A DNA stretch of 64,000 nucleotides from Collimonas arenae (GTDB taxonomy: Bacteria > Pseudomonadota > Gammaproteobacteria > Burkholderiales > Burkholderiaceae_D): the NCBI RefSeq assembly GCF_000786695.1, contig NZ_CP009962.1:2418001-2482000 (forward strand), given 5' to 3'. This document shows, piece by piece, positions 1 to 7,182 of this stretch; within the stretch, counting starts at the first letter, position 1; each line of letters opens with the position of its first letter. Made by a program: the position numbers and the translations under genes. The notes under the pieces are model-generated. The model had not been told where the DNA came from, did not search any database, and saw only the letters and a program-made list of their open reading frames with translations.

Positions 1-1481
1 GCTACGCTGCCCGTCTGCGCCAGGACATGGCCATGCAGCAGTTGAACGGCGCTGTGCAATCAACCGCTTTTACACCGAAAACTGTCGCTACCCGCTTGTC
101 TGATATCAATGACCAAGAGCGCGACGTGCAAGAATTGCTGTTCAAGTCCGCCGATTATGCATCGCAGGTCAAGGTCACGGACGCCATGCTGCAGGATTAC
201 TATGCCAAGAATCCGAAGGAATTCGAGATTCCTGAACAGATCAAAGCAGATTATGTGGTGCTCGATAGCGCTGCGGTCGCCGCTCAAGTGACGGTCAGCG
301 ATGCCGACATCAAGTCTTACTATGACCAGAACGTCAGCCGCTATACCGTGGCGGAAGAGCGTCGGGCCAGTCATATCCTTATCTCGGTGAAGAAAGACGC
401 GCCAGCCGCTGAGCAGGCCGCGGCCAAGGCCAAGGCGGAAAGCCTGTTGGCGGAAGTGCGCAAGACGCCGGCAGATTTTGCAAAAATCGCCAAGGCGAAT
501 TCACAGGACACAGCTTCTGCTGAAATGGGCGGCGATCTCGGTTATTTCGCCGCAGGCTCAATGGTCAAGCCTTTTGAAGATGCTGCAAACAAACTGAAGC
601 AAGGCGAGATCAGCGATCTGGTGCAATCCGATTTCGGCTATCACATTATCGAGCTGACCGGCATCAAGCCGGCCCAGATCAAGCCGCTGGACGAGGTCAA
701 GACGGATATCGCTGCGGAAATCAAGAAGCAGCTGGCTGCACGCAAATTCGCCGAACTGGCGGAAGCATTCAGCAATACTGTGTATGAGCAGGCCGATAGT
801 TTGAAGCCGGTGGCGGACAAGCTGCATCTGCAAGTCCAGACTGTTGCAAATCTTGGCCGTCAGCCAAATCCTGCTGCTGCGCCTACCGTCCCGTACAATA
901 ACCAGAAATTCTTGACCGCCTTGTATTCGAATGAGGCACTGAAGAATAAGCACAATACCGAAGCGATCGAAATTGCGCCGAACACCTTCATTGCCGGCCA
1001 TGTCGTCGAGTACAAGCCAGTGACCAAGCGTGCGTTTGAAGAGGTCAAGGCAATTATCAGCGACAAGGTGACGCGTACGGAAGAGGCTGTGCTGGCCAAG
1101 AAAGCTGGCGAAGATAAGCTGGCCGCCTTGAAGGCGCAGGATAACGCCAGCGGCTTTGCCGCCGCGCAAACTGTTTCGCGCACCAAGAACCAGGGCGTCA
1201 ACCCGCTGGCGTTTGAAGCGATAATGAAAGCTGACGTCAATAAATTGCCGGCTTACATCGGTGTGGTATTGCCGCAGCAAGGTTATGGCTTGTACCGTAT
1301 AGGTAAGGTCGGACAACCGGCGACCCAGGATGCAGCGCGCCGCGTTGCGGAGCAACAGCAGATCACTGGGATTCTGGCGCAGCAGGAATTGTTGGCTTAC
1401 GTGGATGTCTTGAAAGAGAAAGCCAAGGTCAAGATCCTGAAACCGATCGTTGCGGCACCCGTAAGCACCGACGATAAGTAA
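1..1481 (+). CDS. ppiD: PpiD-type periplasmic peptidyl-prolyl isomerase, C-terminal part
   Basis: The reading frame is open to the left edge (first full codon at base 3), so the true start lies outside the window; the ATG at 27 is internal. The protein is a parvulin-family foldase that helps exported outer-membrane proteins fold in the periplasm. Counting from the ATG at 27, residues about 112-214 form the parvulin domain (ASHILI near its start, GGDLGYF in the middle, FGYHIIEL at the end). It is followed by a long SurA/PpiD-like C-terminal region. About 484 residues are visible, whereas PpiD proteins are near 630, so the cytoplasmic tail, membrane anchor and part of the N-terminal chaperone domain are missing here. 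SurA is the alternative, but the single parvulin domain and long C-terminal region favour PpiD. Confidence 0.85.
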   Translation, partial: YAARLRQDMAMQQLNGAVQSTAFTPKTVATRLSDINDQERDVQELLFKSADYASQVKVTDAMLQDYYAKNPKEFEIPEQIKADYVVLDSAAVAAQVTVSDADIKSYYDQNVSRYTVAEERRASHILISVKKDAPAAEQAAAKAKAESLLAEVRKTPADFAKIAKANSQDTASAEMGGDLGYFAAGSMVKPFEDAANKLKQGEISDLVQSDFGYHIIELTGIKPAQIKPLDEVKTDIAAEIKKQLAARKFAELAEAFSNTVYEQADSLKPVADKLHLQVQTVANLGRQPNPAAAPTVPYNNQKFLTALYSNEALKNKHNTEAIEIAPNTFIAGHVVEYKPVTKRAFEEVKAIISDKVTRTEEAVLAKKAGEDKLAALKAQDNASGFAAAQTVSRTKNQGVNPLAFEAIMKADVNKLPAYIGVVLPQQGYGLYRIGKVGQPATQDAARRVAEQQQITGILAQQELLAYVDVLKEKAKVKILKPIVAAPVSTDDK

Positions 1482-1502
1482 GCTGCTGAAGAAAGCCTTA
1501 AC

Positions 1503-1532
1503 AAAAAAAGCCACTGAAAAAGTGGCTTTTTT
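1503..1532 (+). terminator. Rho-independent terminator after ppiD
   Basis: A hairpin with stem AAAGCCACT/AGTGGCTTT and loop GAAAA is followed by a run of T, 20 bases past the ppiD stop. The matching A run on the left arm could let it also stop transcripts arriving from tesA on the other strand. Confidence 0.85.
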
Positions 1533-1563
1533 TATGAGCAATTTTTTCTAATTGCTTAATTGC

Positions 1564-2211
1564 TTATTTGGTTAGCAGCGGTTTCAGCTCCGGCCAGACG
1601 TTATTCAAGATGATCGGATGTGCCTGGGCGAGAGGATGCATGCGGTCAGCCTGCATCAGTTCCGGTTTGTCTGCCACGCCATCCAGCAGGAACGGTACCA
1701 GGGGCACTTTGGCTTGCTTGGCCAGCGTAGCAAATTGAGAAAAGAACTTTTCCGTATAATCGCGGCCGTAGTTTGGCGGAATCCGCATGCCGACCAGCAG
1801 TACCTTGGATTTTGCTTGCTGGGCTGCATTGATCATTGCGCGCAGGTTGTTTTCGGTAGCGCTCAACTGCAAGCCACGTAGCGCATCATTGGCGCCCAGT
1901 TCAATGATGACGATATCCGGTTTGTGCTGCAGCAGGGCGGGAAGGCGCGTCTTTCCACCGCTGGTGGTTTCACCACTGATGCTGGCGTTGGTGACGGTAG
2001 CCGCAATTTTTTCCGTGCTTAGCCGTTGCTGCAACAGGGCGACCCAGCCGCTGCCGCGGGCCAGTCCGTATTCTGCGGAAAGACTGTCGCCTAACACCAG
2101 GATCGATTTTGATGCAGAATAGGCGCTGTTCGTCCATACTAGCCCCAGCAAGCCAAGCAGCAAGATCGCCCGCCGTGGATTGCTGGCGGTTTTGGCCATG
2201 GACGTGGCCAT
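1564..2211 (-). CDS. tesA: Arylesterase / multifunctional acyl-CoA thioesterase I (GDSL family)
   Basis: A periplasmic SGNH/GDSL hydrolase that cleaves acyl-CoA thioesters, lysophospholipids and aryl esters. From the start chosen at 2211 the protein has 215 residues. It has a signal peptide (hydrophobic ILLLGLLGLVW, cleavage near AYSA), the nucleophile motif GDSLS with Ser about 43, a conserved Gly in ISGETTSGG, GAND at about 106-109, and the catalytic D..H pair (DRMHP) at about 189-192. The frame is open further upstream to 2277, but AAGG at 2220-2223 sits 8 bases before the ATG at 2211, which also gives a normal signal peptide. The gene is divergent from the ybbA-type ATPase at 2276, the same tesA/ybbA arrangement as in E. 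coli. Confidence 0.92.
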   Translation of the reverse strand: MATSMAKTASNPRRAILLLGLLGLVWTNSAYSASKSILVLGDSLSAEYGLARGSGWVALLQQRLSTEKIAATVTNASISGETTSGGKTRLPALLQHKPDIVIIELGANDALRGLQLSATENNLRAMINAAQQAKSKVLLVGMRIPPNYGRDYTEKFFSQFATLAKQAKVPLVPFLLDGVADKPELMQADRMHPLAQAHPIILNNVWPELKPLLTK

Positions 2212-2275
2212 AGACTTGACCTTACGTACAATCCGTTTCTGACAACCATTCTCCAACCCGGAGTCGATAATCTGC

Positions 2276-3025
2276 ATGCCTCAGTCCTCTTCTGTTAATC
2301 CTGCAATGGTCAATCCCAGAGCTCCCGCCATCGATGTCCAGCACCTGACCAAGCGCGTTGCCGATGCCAGCGGCGAACTGGTGATTCTTGATGATATCAA
2401 TTTTAACGTCCAGGGCGGTACCACGCTGGCGATCGTAGGCGCTTCGGGTTCCGGTAAGTCGACATTGCTCGGCCTGCTGGCGGGGCTCGATACGCCGTCT
2501 TCCGGCACCGTACATATCGATGGCAGTGATATTTTTGCACTGGACGAGGATGGGCGTGCAGGTTTGCGCAAGGAAAAACTTGGCTTCGTGTTCCAGTCCT
2601 TCCAGCTGCTGAGCCACCTGAGCGCGCTGGAGAACGTCATGCTGCCGCTTGAGCTGCGCGGCGATAAGGATGCGCGGGAAAAGGCGCAAGCCAAGCTGGA
2701 GCGGGTTGGCCTGGCCAGCCGCTTGCAGCATTATCCGAAGTATCTGTCGGGAGGCGAGCAGCAACGTGTGGCGCTGGCGCGCGCTTTCGTGACCGAACCG
2801 CCGTTATTGTTCGCCGATGAACCTACCGGCAGTCTCGATGCCGCTACCGGCGATGCCGTGATCCAGCTGATGTTTGACCTGAACCAGGAGCGCGGTTCGA
2901 CCCTGGTGCTCGTGACGCACGATACGTCGATTGCCATGCAGTGCCGCCAGACCGTCACTATTGCGGCTGGCAGGCTGTTGCGTCCGGGCGATACCAGCGT
3001 GGCAGATGCGCAGATATTTCAGTAG
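2276..3025 (+). CDS. ybbA: ABC transporter ATP-binding protein, YbbA/LolD-type
   Basis: An ATPase of the MacB/LolD class that normally pairs with a FtsX/YbbP-type permease to extract or export envelope lipids or lipophilic substrates. Walker A GASGSGKST is at residues 55-63, the Q-loop Gln at 107, the signature LSGGEQQR at 157-164, Walker B ending LLFADEP at 177-183, and the switch His at 215. Length 249 is normal. A second ATG at 2306 is possible. The expected large permease gene does not follow; the next gene encodes a 112-residue protein of unknown function. The ATPase therefore either serves a permease encoded elsewhere or has lost its partner. Divergent from tesA. Confidence 0.88.
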   Translation: MPQSSSVNPAMVNPRAPAIDVQHLTKRVADASGELVILDDINFNVQGGTTLAIVGASGSGKSTLLGLLAGLDTPSSGTVHIDGSDIFALDEDGRAGLRKEKLGFVFQSFQLLSHLSALENVMLPLELRGDKDAREKAQAKLERVGLASRLQHYPKYLSGGEQQRVALARAFVTEPPLLFADEPTGSLDAATGDAVIQLMFDLNQERGSTLVLVTHDTSIAMQCRQTVTIAAGRLLRPGDTSVADAQIFQ

Positions 3026-3079
3026 TTCCAGATCATCTGCAGGGTTTGAAGCAAGTAGTAAATAATTGGAGAGAAACAC

Positions 3080-3418
3080 ATGTCAGCGTGGTTGTCGGCA
3101 ACAAAAGCAATACTTCCGTATGTCAGCGATATCATCTCGGTGGCGGCGCCGGTATTTACCCGGCGCAAAGGGAATACGGAAGAGAGCCAGGTGCAGATTC
3201 TGCAGCAACAGGTGGTTGAGCTGCAGAGTGCTTCATTGCAAAATGCTGTCGATATCAAGGCGCTTGCGGAGCAATTCAAGGCAGCCTTGCCGCTGCTGGA
3301 GCGTGAGATAGAAGCAACCGATGCAAAATTGGCGCGCGCTCATCTGCTGTGCGGCCTGAGTGTCGGCGTCGCGATACTGGCGCTGGTGGTCAGCTTCATG
3401 GCGTTGCTGAACAAATAG
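3080..3418 (+). CDS. Small hypothetical protein with coiled coil and C-terminal membrane anchor
   Basis: 112 residues, not recognised. The start has a good ribosome-binding site (GGAGAG, 7 bases before the ATG). Residues about 36-85 are rich in Gln, Glu, Ala and Leu with heptad-like spacing, suggesting a coiled coil. Residues about 88-110 (LLCGLSVGVAILALVVSFMA) form one hydrophobic segment ending close to the C-terminus, as in tail-anchored proteins. It lies 54 bases after the ybbA-type ATPase on the same strand and could be co-transcribed, but nothing in the sequence shows that it replaces the missing permease. Confidence 0.65.
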   Translation: MSAWLSATKAILPYVSDIISVAAPVFTRRKGNTEESQVQILQQQVVELQSASLQNAVDIKALAEQFKAALPLLEREIEATDAKLARAHLLCGLSVGVAILALVVSFMALLNK

Positions 3419-3460
3419 CATACTCGCTGGACCAAGCAATAAAGAGAAGGGAAGTAAAAG

Positions 3461-4375
3461 ATGGATCGCTTGCAGTCGATGCGGGTATTCGCCAAGGTAG
3501 TGGAGCAGGGCAGCTTTGTTGCCGCCGCCCAGGTGTTGGACATGTCCAATGCAGTAGTCACACGCCTTGTCGCCGATCTGGAAAATCATCTCGGGATCCG
3601 TCTGCTGCATCGCTCGACTCGCAGGATGGCACTGACCGAGCCGGGGCAAGCTTACCTGGAGCGTGTGCGGCAAATCCTGGACGAGATTGACGAGGCTGAG
3701 GCAGCCGCTTCGGTACTTTCGACCAACCCGGCTGGCACCCTGCATATCTATTCACAGATTGGTTTCGGCCAGACCCAGTTGGCGCGTTTGTTGCCGCTGT
3801 ATTCAAAGCAGTATCCGGATGTCCAGCTGGATGTGACTTTGTCGGATCGTACCGTCGATCTGATCGAAGAAGGTTTCGATGTCGGGATTTTTTCGGTCAA
3901 CCAGAAATTCGATGTCAGCATGGTGGCGCGCCAGCTGGGCATCGCCGAAGTGCTGTTATGTGCTTCGCCAGCCTATATTGCGGAACATGGCGCACCGCAG
4001 GTGCCAGAGGATCTGGCGCACCACGCCTGCCTGAATTTTTCATTGGAACATTTGCGCCATCACTGGACTTTCCAATCTGCGGAAGGCACCTCGGTCATCC
4101 CGATCACCAGTAAAGTGATGTCGAACAATACTGAGTTGCTGCGCCATTGCCTGCTGGCAGGGATGGGAATCGCCTTGCGTAGCTCATATACGCTGGGTGA
4201 TGACATGGCGGCAGGGCGCGTGGTAAGGGTGCTGCAGGATTTTCAAATCAATAAGGTGGCGGTACGCCTAGTGTATCCGAGCAGGCGCTTGCTATCGGCC
4301 AAGGTACGTAGTTTTGTCGATTTCATGATGGCGCAATTTCCACAACCGGATTGCGATCCCTGGCTCGAATCCTAA
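3461..4375 (+). CDS. LysR-family transcriptional regulator
   Basis: 304 residues with the standard LysR layout: an N-terminal winged helix-turn-helix (residues about 1-60, MDRLQSMRVFAKVVEQGSF, with VVTRLVADLENHLGIRLL as recognition helix and wing), then a two-lobed substrate-binding domain from about 90 (DVTLSDRTVDLIEEGFDVGI). A purine-rich site (AAGGGAAG) precedes the ATG. It belongs to the large CrgA/DsdC-like LysR group common in Burkholderiales. The neighbours (a small membrane protein upstream, a mobile element and a convergent thioredoxin-like gene downstream) give no clear target, so the effector cannot be named. Confidence 0.88.
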   Translation: MDRLQSMRVFAKVVEQGSFVAAAQVLDMSNAVVTRLVADLENHLGIRLLHRSTRRMALTEPGQAYLERVRQILDEIDEAEAAASVLSTNPAGTLHIYSQIGFGQTQLARLLPLYSKQYPDVQLDVTLSDRTVDLIEEGFDVGIFSVNQKFDVSMVARQLGIAEVLLCASPAYIAEHGAPQVPEDLAHHACLNFSLEHLRHHWTFQSAEGTSVIPITSKVMSNNTELLRHCLLAGMGIALRSSYTLGDDMAAGRVVRVLQDFQINKVAVRLVYPSRRLLSAKVRSFVDFMMAQFPQPDCDPWLES

Positions 4376-4403
4376 ATGGAACCCTCGGCAGCGCAGGAAC
4401 TTA

Positions 4404-4581
4404 GAGGCTGTTGCGAACACAGATGGCTAGGCGCTCCGACGAAGGCAGTACGAGTAGTACGGCAAGGAGGGCGTAGCAGGGTTTTCAGACGACATTGTCG
4501 TCTGCCTGCGGAACGCCCCGGCTTGCAAGCCCGGGTGAGTCCTGCAAGGGCAACAACGCCAGGTGTGTTTGCAACAGCCTC
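4404..4581. mobile_element. Non-autonomous IS5-like mini-element (MITE), long copy
   Basis: A 178-bp element with imperfect terminal inverted repeats (GAGGCTGTTGCGAACAC on the left; the right end reads the same inward with A for G at one position). It is flanked by a 3-bp direct repeat TTA (4401-4403 and 4582-4584). It carries no coding capacity of its own. A second copy lies at 17488-17587; the two match closely over the first about 65 and last about 35 bases. This copy has about 78 extra bases inside (roughly 4470-4547) containing two palindromes. The GAGG ends and 3-bp T-N-A duplication are typical of the IS1031-like branch of IS5, so it probably moved with a transposase supplied elsewhere in the genome (inference). 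Confidence 0.8.
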
Positions 4582-5004
4582 TTAGTTGTCCCTCAGCCGC
4601 CGCAGTAAATTACCCTCCTGTTGCCACTGGCGGCGTTCATCACTGCTACCGGCTTCTGCCTGCAACTCTTCGGTGCTCTTAGCCATTTGCGCTTGCAGGA
4701 TCCTCTCCGCCAGGCGCAGATCCATTTCAACCGGACCCAGGAACGTCACTATATCTCCACGCTGGATCAGCAAGGTGGGAAAGTTGTCGACATCCAGATC
4801 TCCGACCAGGTCCGCCTGATCCTCGATATCGATCCAGGCAAATTGTACTTGCGGATGGCGTTGCGCCAGCGCCGTAAAATTGGCAAAATATTCCCGGCAG
4901 CTGCCGCACCATGCGGCGCACAGGCAAGCCACCACCCAGCCATCGTCGCTGAGGATATCGGCAAGTTGCAAGTGATTGTGATTGTCGAGAGTCAGGATCA
5001 GCAT
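4582..5004 (-). CDS. Thioredoxin-family protein
   Basis: 140 residues, thioredoxin fold. The active site is CGSC in AAWCGSCREYF (residues about 30-40), with the cis-proline after DVDNFPT near residue 80. This points to a cytoplasmic thiol-disulfide reductase or thioredoxin-like chaperone; no signal peptide is visible. The C-terminal 35 residues are charged and outside the fold. The TAA stop codon is exactly the TTA target duplication of the mobile element at 4404-4581, so the insertion landed on the stop codon and preserved it. The start has no Shine-Dalgarno sequence: TAAAAT lies 7 bases before the ATG (see 5005-5084). Confidence 0.85.
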   Translation of the reverse strand: MLILTLDNHNHLQLADILSDDGWVVACLCAAWCGSCREYFANFTALAQRHPQVQFAWIDIEDQADLVGDLDVDNFPTLLIQRGDIVTFLGPVEMDLRLAERILQAQMAKSTEELQAEAGSSDERRQWQQEGNLLRRLRDN

Positions 5005-5084
5005 AGGCGGTATTTTACCGTGACTACGCCAGATTCTGGTCGAATAGCAATCAGAGCACCGCCCGGCGCGGTAAAATACCGCTT
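5005..5084. promoter_or_regulatory. Divergent mirrored promoters of thioredoxin-like gene and tsaB
   Basis: The 80 bases between the two start codons carry a perfect 14-bp inverted repeat at their outer ends: GCGGTATTTTACCG (5007-5020) and CGGTAAAATACCGC (5069-5082). Read outward, each arm places TAAAAT, a good -10 hexamer, 7 bases before its ATG, which would put the transcription start on or next to the A of the start codon. Neither gene has a Shine-Dalgarno sequence. This suggests two leaderless transcripts from mirrored promoters; no strong -35 boxes are visible. Confidence 0.55.
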
Positions 5085-5795
5085 ATGCCGACTATTCTTG
5101 CCATCGAAACATCTACCGAACTGGCGTCTGCTGCTTTATTGCGCGACGGTCAGGTGATTACCCGCGAATCTGCCGGTGTTCAAACACATTCCCTTTCCAT
5201 TTTGCCGATGGTACAAAGCTTGCTGACCGAAGCCGGCATCAGCTTGGCGCATTGCGACGCGTTGGCGTTCGGCGTGGGCCCCGGTTCGTTCACTGGAGTG
5301 CGTACCGCCTGCGGCATTGTCCAGGGGCTGGCGTTTGGCGCTGACTTGCCGGTGTTGCCGGTGGTGACGCTGGCGGCCATGGCGCAGGCCTGCCGCGAGC
5401 TGAACGGCGCCGACGAAGTGCTGGCGATACTGGATGCGCGCATGGGCGAGGTCTACTGGGCGCAATACCGCTTTGCCGACAATCAATGGCAAGTGCTGGT
5501 AGAGCCGACTTTGTCTGCGCCTGCCGTCGTTGCGCCCTTGCCTGTAGGGCCGCAAGGCAAACAGCTGCAAGCCTGCGGCAATGGCCTGGCGGCCTATGCC
5601 GAGGCCTTTGCAGCGATGCCGTTTGCCGCTGCCGGCTTGCCGGATGTGATGCCGAATGCACGTCAGATCGCTTATCTGGGCAACCTTGCTTTCGTCCAAG
5701 GGCAAAGCTTAAGTGCGGTGGAAGCACAACCTTTGTACTTGCGTAACAAGGTAGCGCTGACTACCGCCGAACGTGCTGCCAAGGTGCAGTCATGA
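5085..5795 (+). CDS. tsaB: tRNA threonylcarbamoyladenosine biosynthesis protein TsaB
   Basis: 236 residues, ASKHA-fold scaffold protein that pairs with TsaD (and TsaE) to make t6A37 on ANN-decoding tRNAs. The N-terminal strand ILAIETSTELASAAL and the loop GVGPGSFTGVRTACGIVQGLA (residues about 63-83) are the family hallmarks. The start at 5085 is preceded by a -10-like TAAAAT rather than a ribosome-binding site. It overlaps rimI by 4 bases (ATGA), so tsaB, rimI and the glycosylase gene behind them are probably translated as a coupled operon. Confidence 0.95.
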   Translation: MPTILAIETSTELASAALLRDGQVITRESAGVQTHSLSILPMVQSLLTEAGISLAHCDALAFGVGPGSFTGVRTACGIVQGLAFGADLPVLPVVTLAAMAQACRELNGADEVLAILDARMGEVYWAQYRFADNQWQVLVEPTLSAPAVVAPLPVGPQGKQLQACGNGLAAYAEAFAAMPFAAAGLPDVMPNARQIAYLGNLAFVQGQSLSAVEAQPLYLRNKVALTTAERAAKVQS

Positions 5796-6277
5796 GCGCG
5801 AGTCCCAAGCCGTCGCCGGGATTGCAGCGGCCGCTGGCGTTTGCCGCGATGCGTGTCGAAGACCTAGATGAAGTGTTGGCGATTGAGAAGAGTGTGTATT
5901 CCCATCCCTGGACGCATGGCAATTTCATCGATTCGATCCAGAGCGGTTATCAATGTTGGGTGCTGCGTGACGCCGGCGGAGCGTTGCTGGGTTATTTTTT
6001 CATGATGGGGGCGCTGGACGAAGCCCATTTGCTGAATATCAGCGTTCATGGCGATATGCACAGGCGGGGCATCGGCAAGATGCTGCTAGATAAAGTCTGT
6101 ATCCTGGCGCATCAGTCGCAGATGCAGTCGGTGTTGCTTGAAGTACGACCGTCCAACACGCGTGCAATCGAGATCTACCAGCGCTATGGTTTCGCCGAAA
6201 TCGGCCGGCGCCGTGATTATTATCCTGCAGCGGGCGACAAGCGCGAAGAGGCCATCGTCATGAGGTTGTCTTTATGA
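5792..6277 (+). CDS. rimI: Ribosomal protein bS18 N-alanine acetyltransferase RimI
   Basis: 161 residues, GNAT acetyltransferase. The acetyl-CoA loop is RRGIGK at residues 91-96, preceded by the beta-4 strand HLLNISVHGDM. The C-terminal NTRAIEIYQRYGFAEIGRR is the usual Asn/Tyr segment of RimI. It acetylates the N-terminal alanine of ribosomal protein S18. Start and stop overlap tsaB and the next gene by 4 bases each. The tsaB-rimI pairing is common in proteobacteria. Confidence 0.93.
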   Translation: MSASPKPSPGLQRPLAFAAMRVEDLDEVLAIEKSVYSHPWTHGNFIDSIQSGYQCWVLRDAGGALLGYFFMMGALDEAHLLNISVHGDMHRRGIGKMLLDKVCILAHQSQMQSVLLEVRPSNTRAIEIYQRYGFAEIGRRRDYYPAAGDKREEAIVMRLSL

Positions 6278-7182
6278 ACGGAATGACTAGACGCAGTATT
6301 TTCCTTGATGAGATCGGCCTGGGGCCGCTTTGGCTGCAACGTGAAAGTACGGTTGAGGTGGCGCTGGACGAGATAGGCATTGCGCCGCAGTTGGTTGCCG
6401 CCGAGGAAATTGCTTCGCCGGTCATCGCTGTTTCGGATCGGCAGGAACAAATTGATGCAGCTGTAATGCAACCGGTTGCGGTGAATGTCGCACCGGTGAT
6501 AGATACTTCGCTCCCGGCCTGGAATGACGATGACGTTGTCGTGCCTGTCGTGCCACCGCCACCCTCGATGCCAGCACAGGTCCCGGCGGTGCATTCGCCG
6601 TCCGTGATGGACTGGCCGCAATTGCAAACAGCCGTGGCGGGATGTACAGCCTGCGGGCTTTGCCGCGGGCGTAAAAATACCGTGTTCGGTGTCGGAAACA
6701 ATAAGGCGAAATGGTTGTTTATCGGTGAAGGGCCGGGCCGCAATGAGGATATCCAGGGTGAGCCTTTTGTCGGGCCTGCCGGCAAGCTGCTCGACAATAT
6801 ACTGCTGGCGATGGGTCTGGCGCGCGGCGAGAATGCTTACATCGCCAATATTGTCAAATGCCGTCCGACCGATGCAACCGGCCGCGACCGGCCGCCGGCC
6901 GCCGATGAGGTCGCTGCTTGCCTGCCGTATCTGCAACGCCAGATCGAACTGATCCAGCCGACCGTGTTGGTGGCCTTGGGCAAGACCGCAGCATTGTCCT
7001 TGCTGGGACTGGATCCGAGCACTCCAGTCTCCAAGCTGCGCGGTAGTGTTCATCGCTATGCGGAGCGACCTCTTATCGTGACCTACCATCCTGCCTATCT
7101 GCTGCGACAGTTAGCTGACAAAGGCAAAGTCTGGAGCGATCTCTGCTTGGCAATGAGCACCTATGCCGGTATCGCAGAATGA
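6274..7182 (+). CDS. Family 4 uracil-DNA glycosylase (4Fe-4S)
   Basis: 302 residues; removes uracil from DNA in base-excision repair. The catalytic domain covers roughly residues 113-302. Cluster ligands are CTAC (C124, C127), C196 in VKCRP and C216 in ACLPYL. The uracil pocket motif is GEGPGRNEDIQGEPFVGPAG (151-170), and the C-terminal motif is VTYHPAYLLR. Residues 1-112 are an N-terminal extension rich in Val, Ala and Pro (PVVPPPPSMP), probably a flexible tail; many homologues in this order have a similar region. It overlaps rimI by 4 bases and the next gene by about 20 if that gene starts at 7163. Confidence 0.92.
   Translation: MNGMTRRSIFLDEIGLGPLWLQRESTVEVALDEIGIAPQLVAAEEIASPVIAVSDRQEQIDAAVMQPVAVNVAPVIDTSLPAWNDDDVVVPVVPPPPSMPAQVPAVHSPSVMDWPQLQTAVAGCTACGLCRGRKNTVFGVGNNKAKWLFIGEGPGRNEDIQGEPFVGPAGKLLDNILLAMGLARGENAYIANIVKCRPTDATGRDRPPAADEVAACLPYLQRQIELIQPTVLVALGKTAALSLLGLDPSTPVSKLRGSVHRYAERPLIVTYHPAYLLRQLADKGKVWSDLCLAMSTYAGIAE

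Noticed and set aside
558..1541. 327-codon open frame antisense to ppiD
   Set aside because: Shadow of a GC-rich coding frame; it also runs through the terminator.
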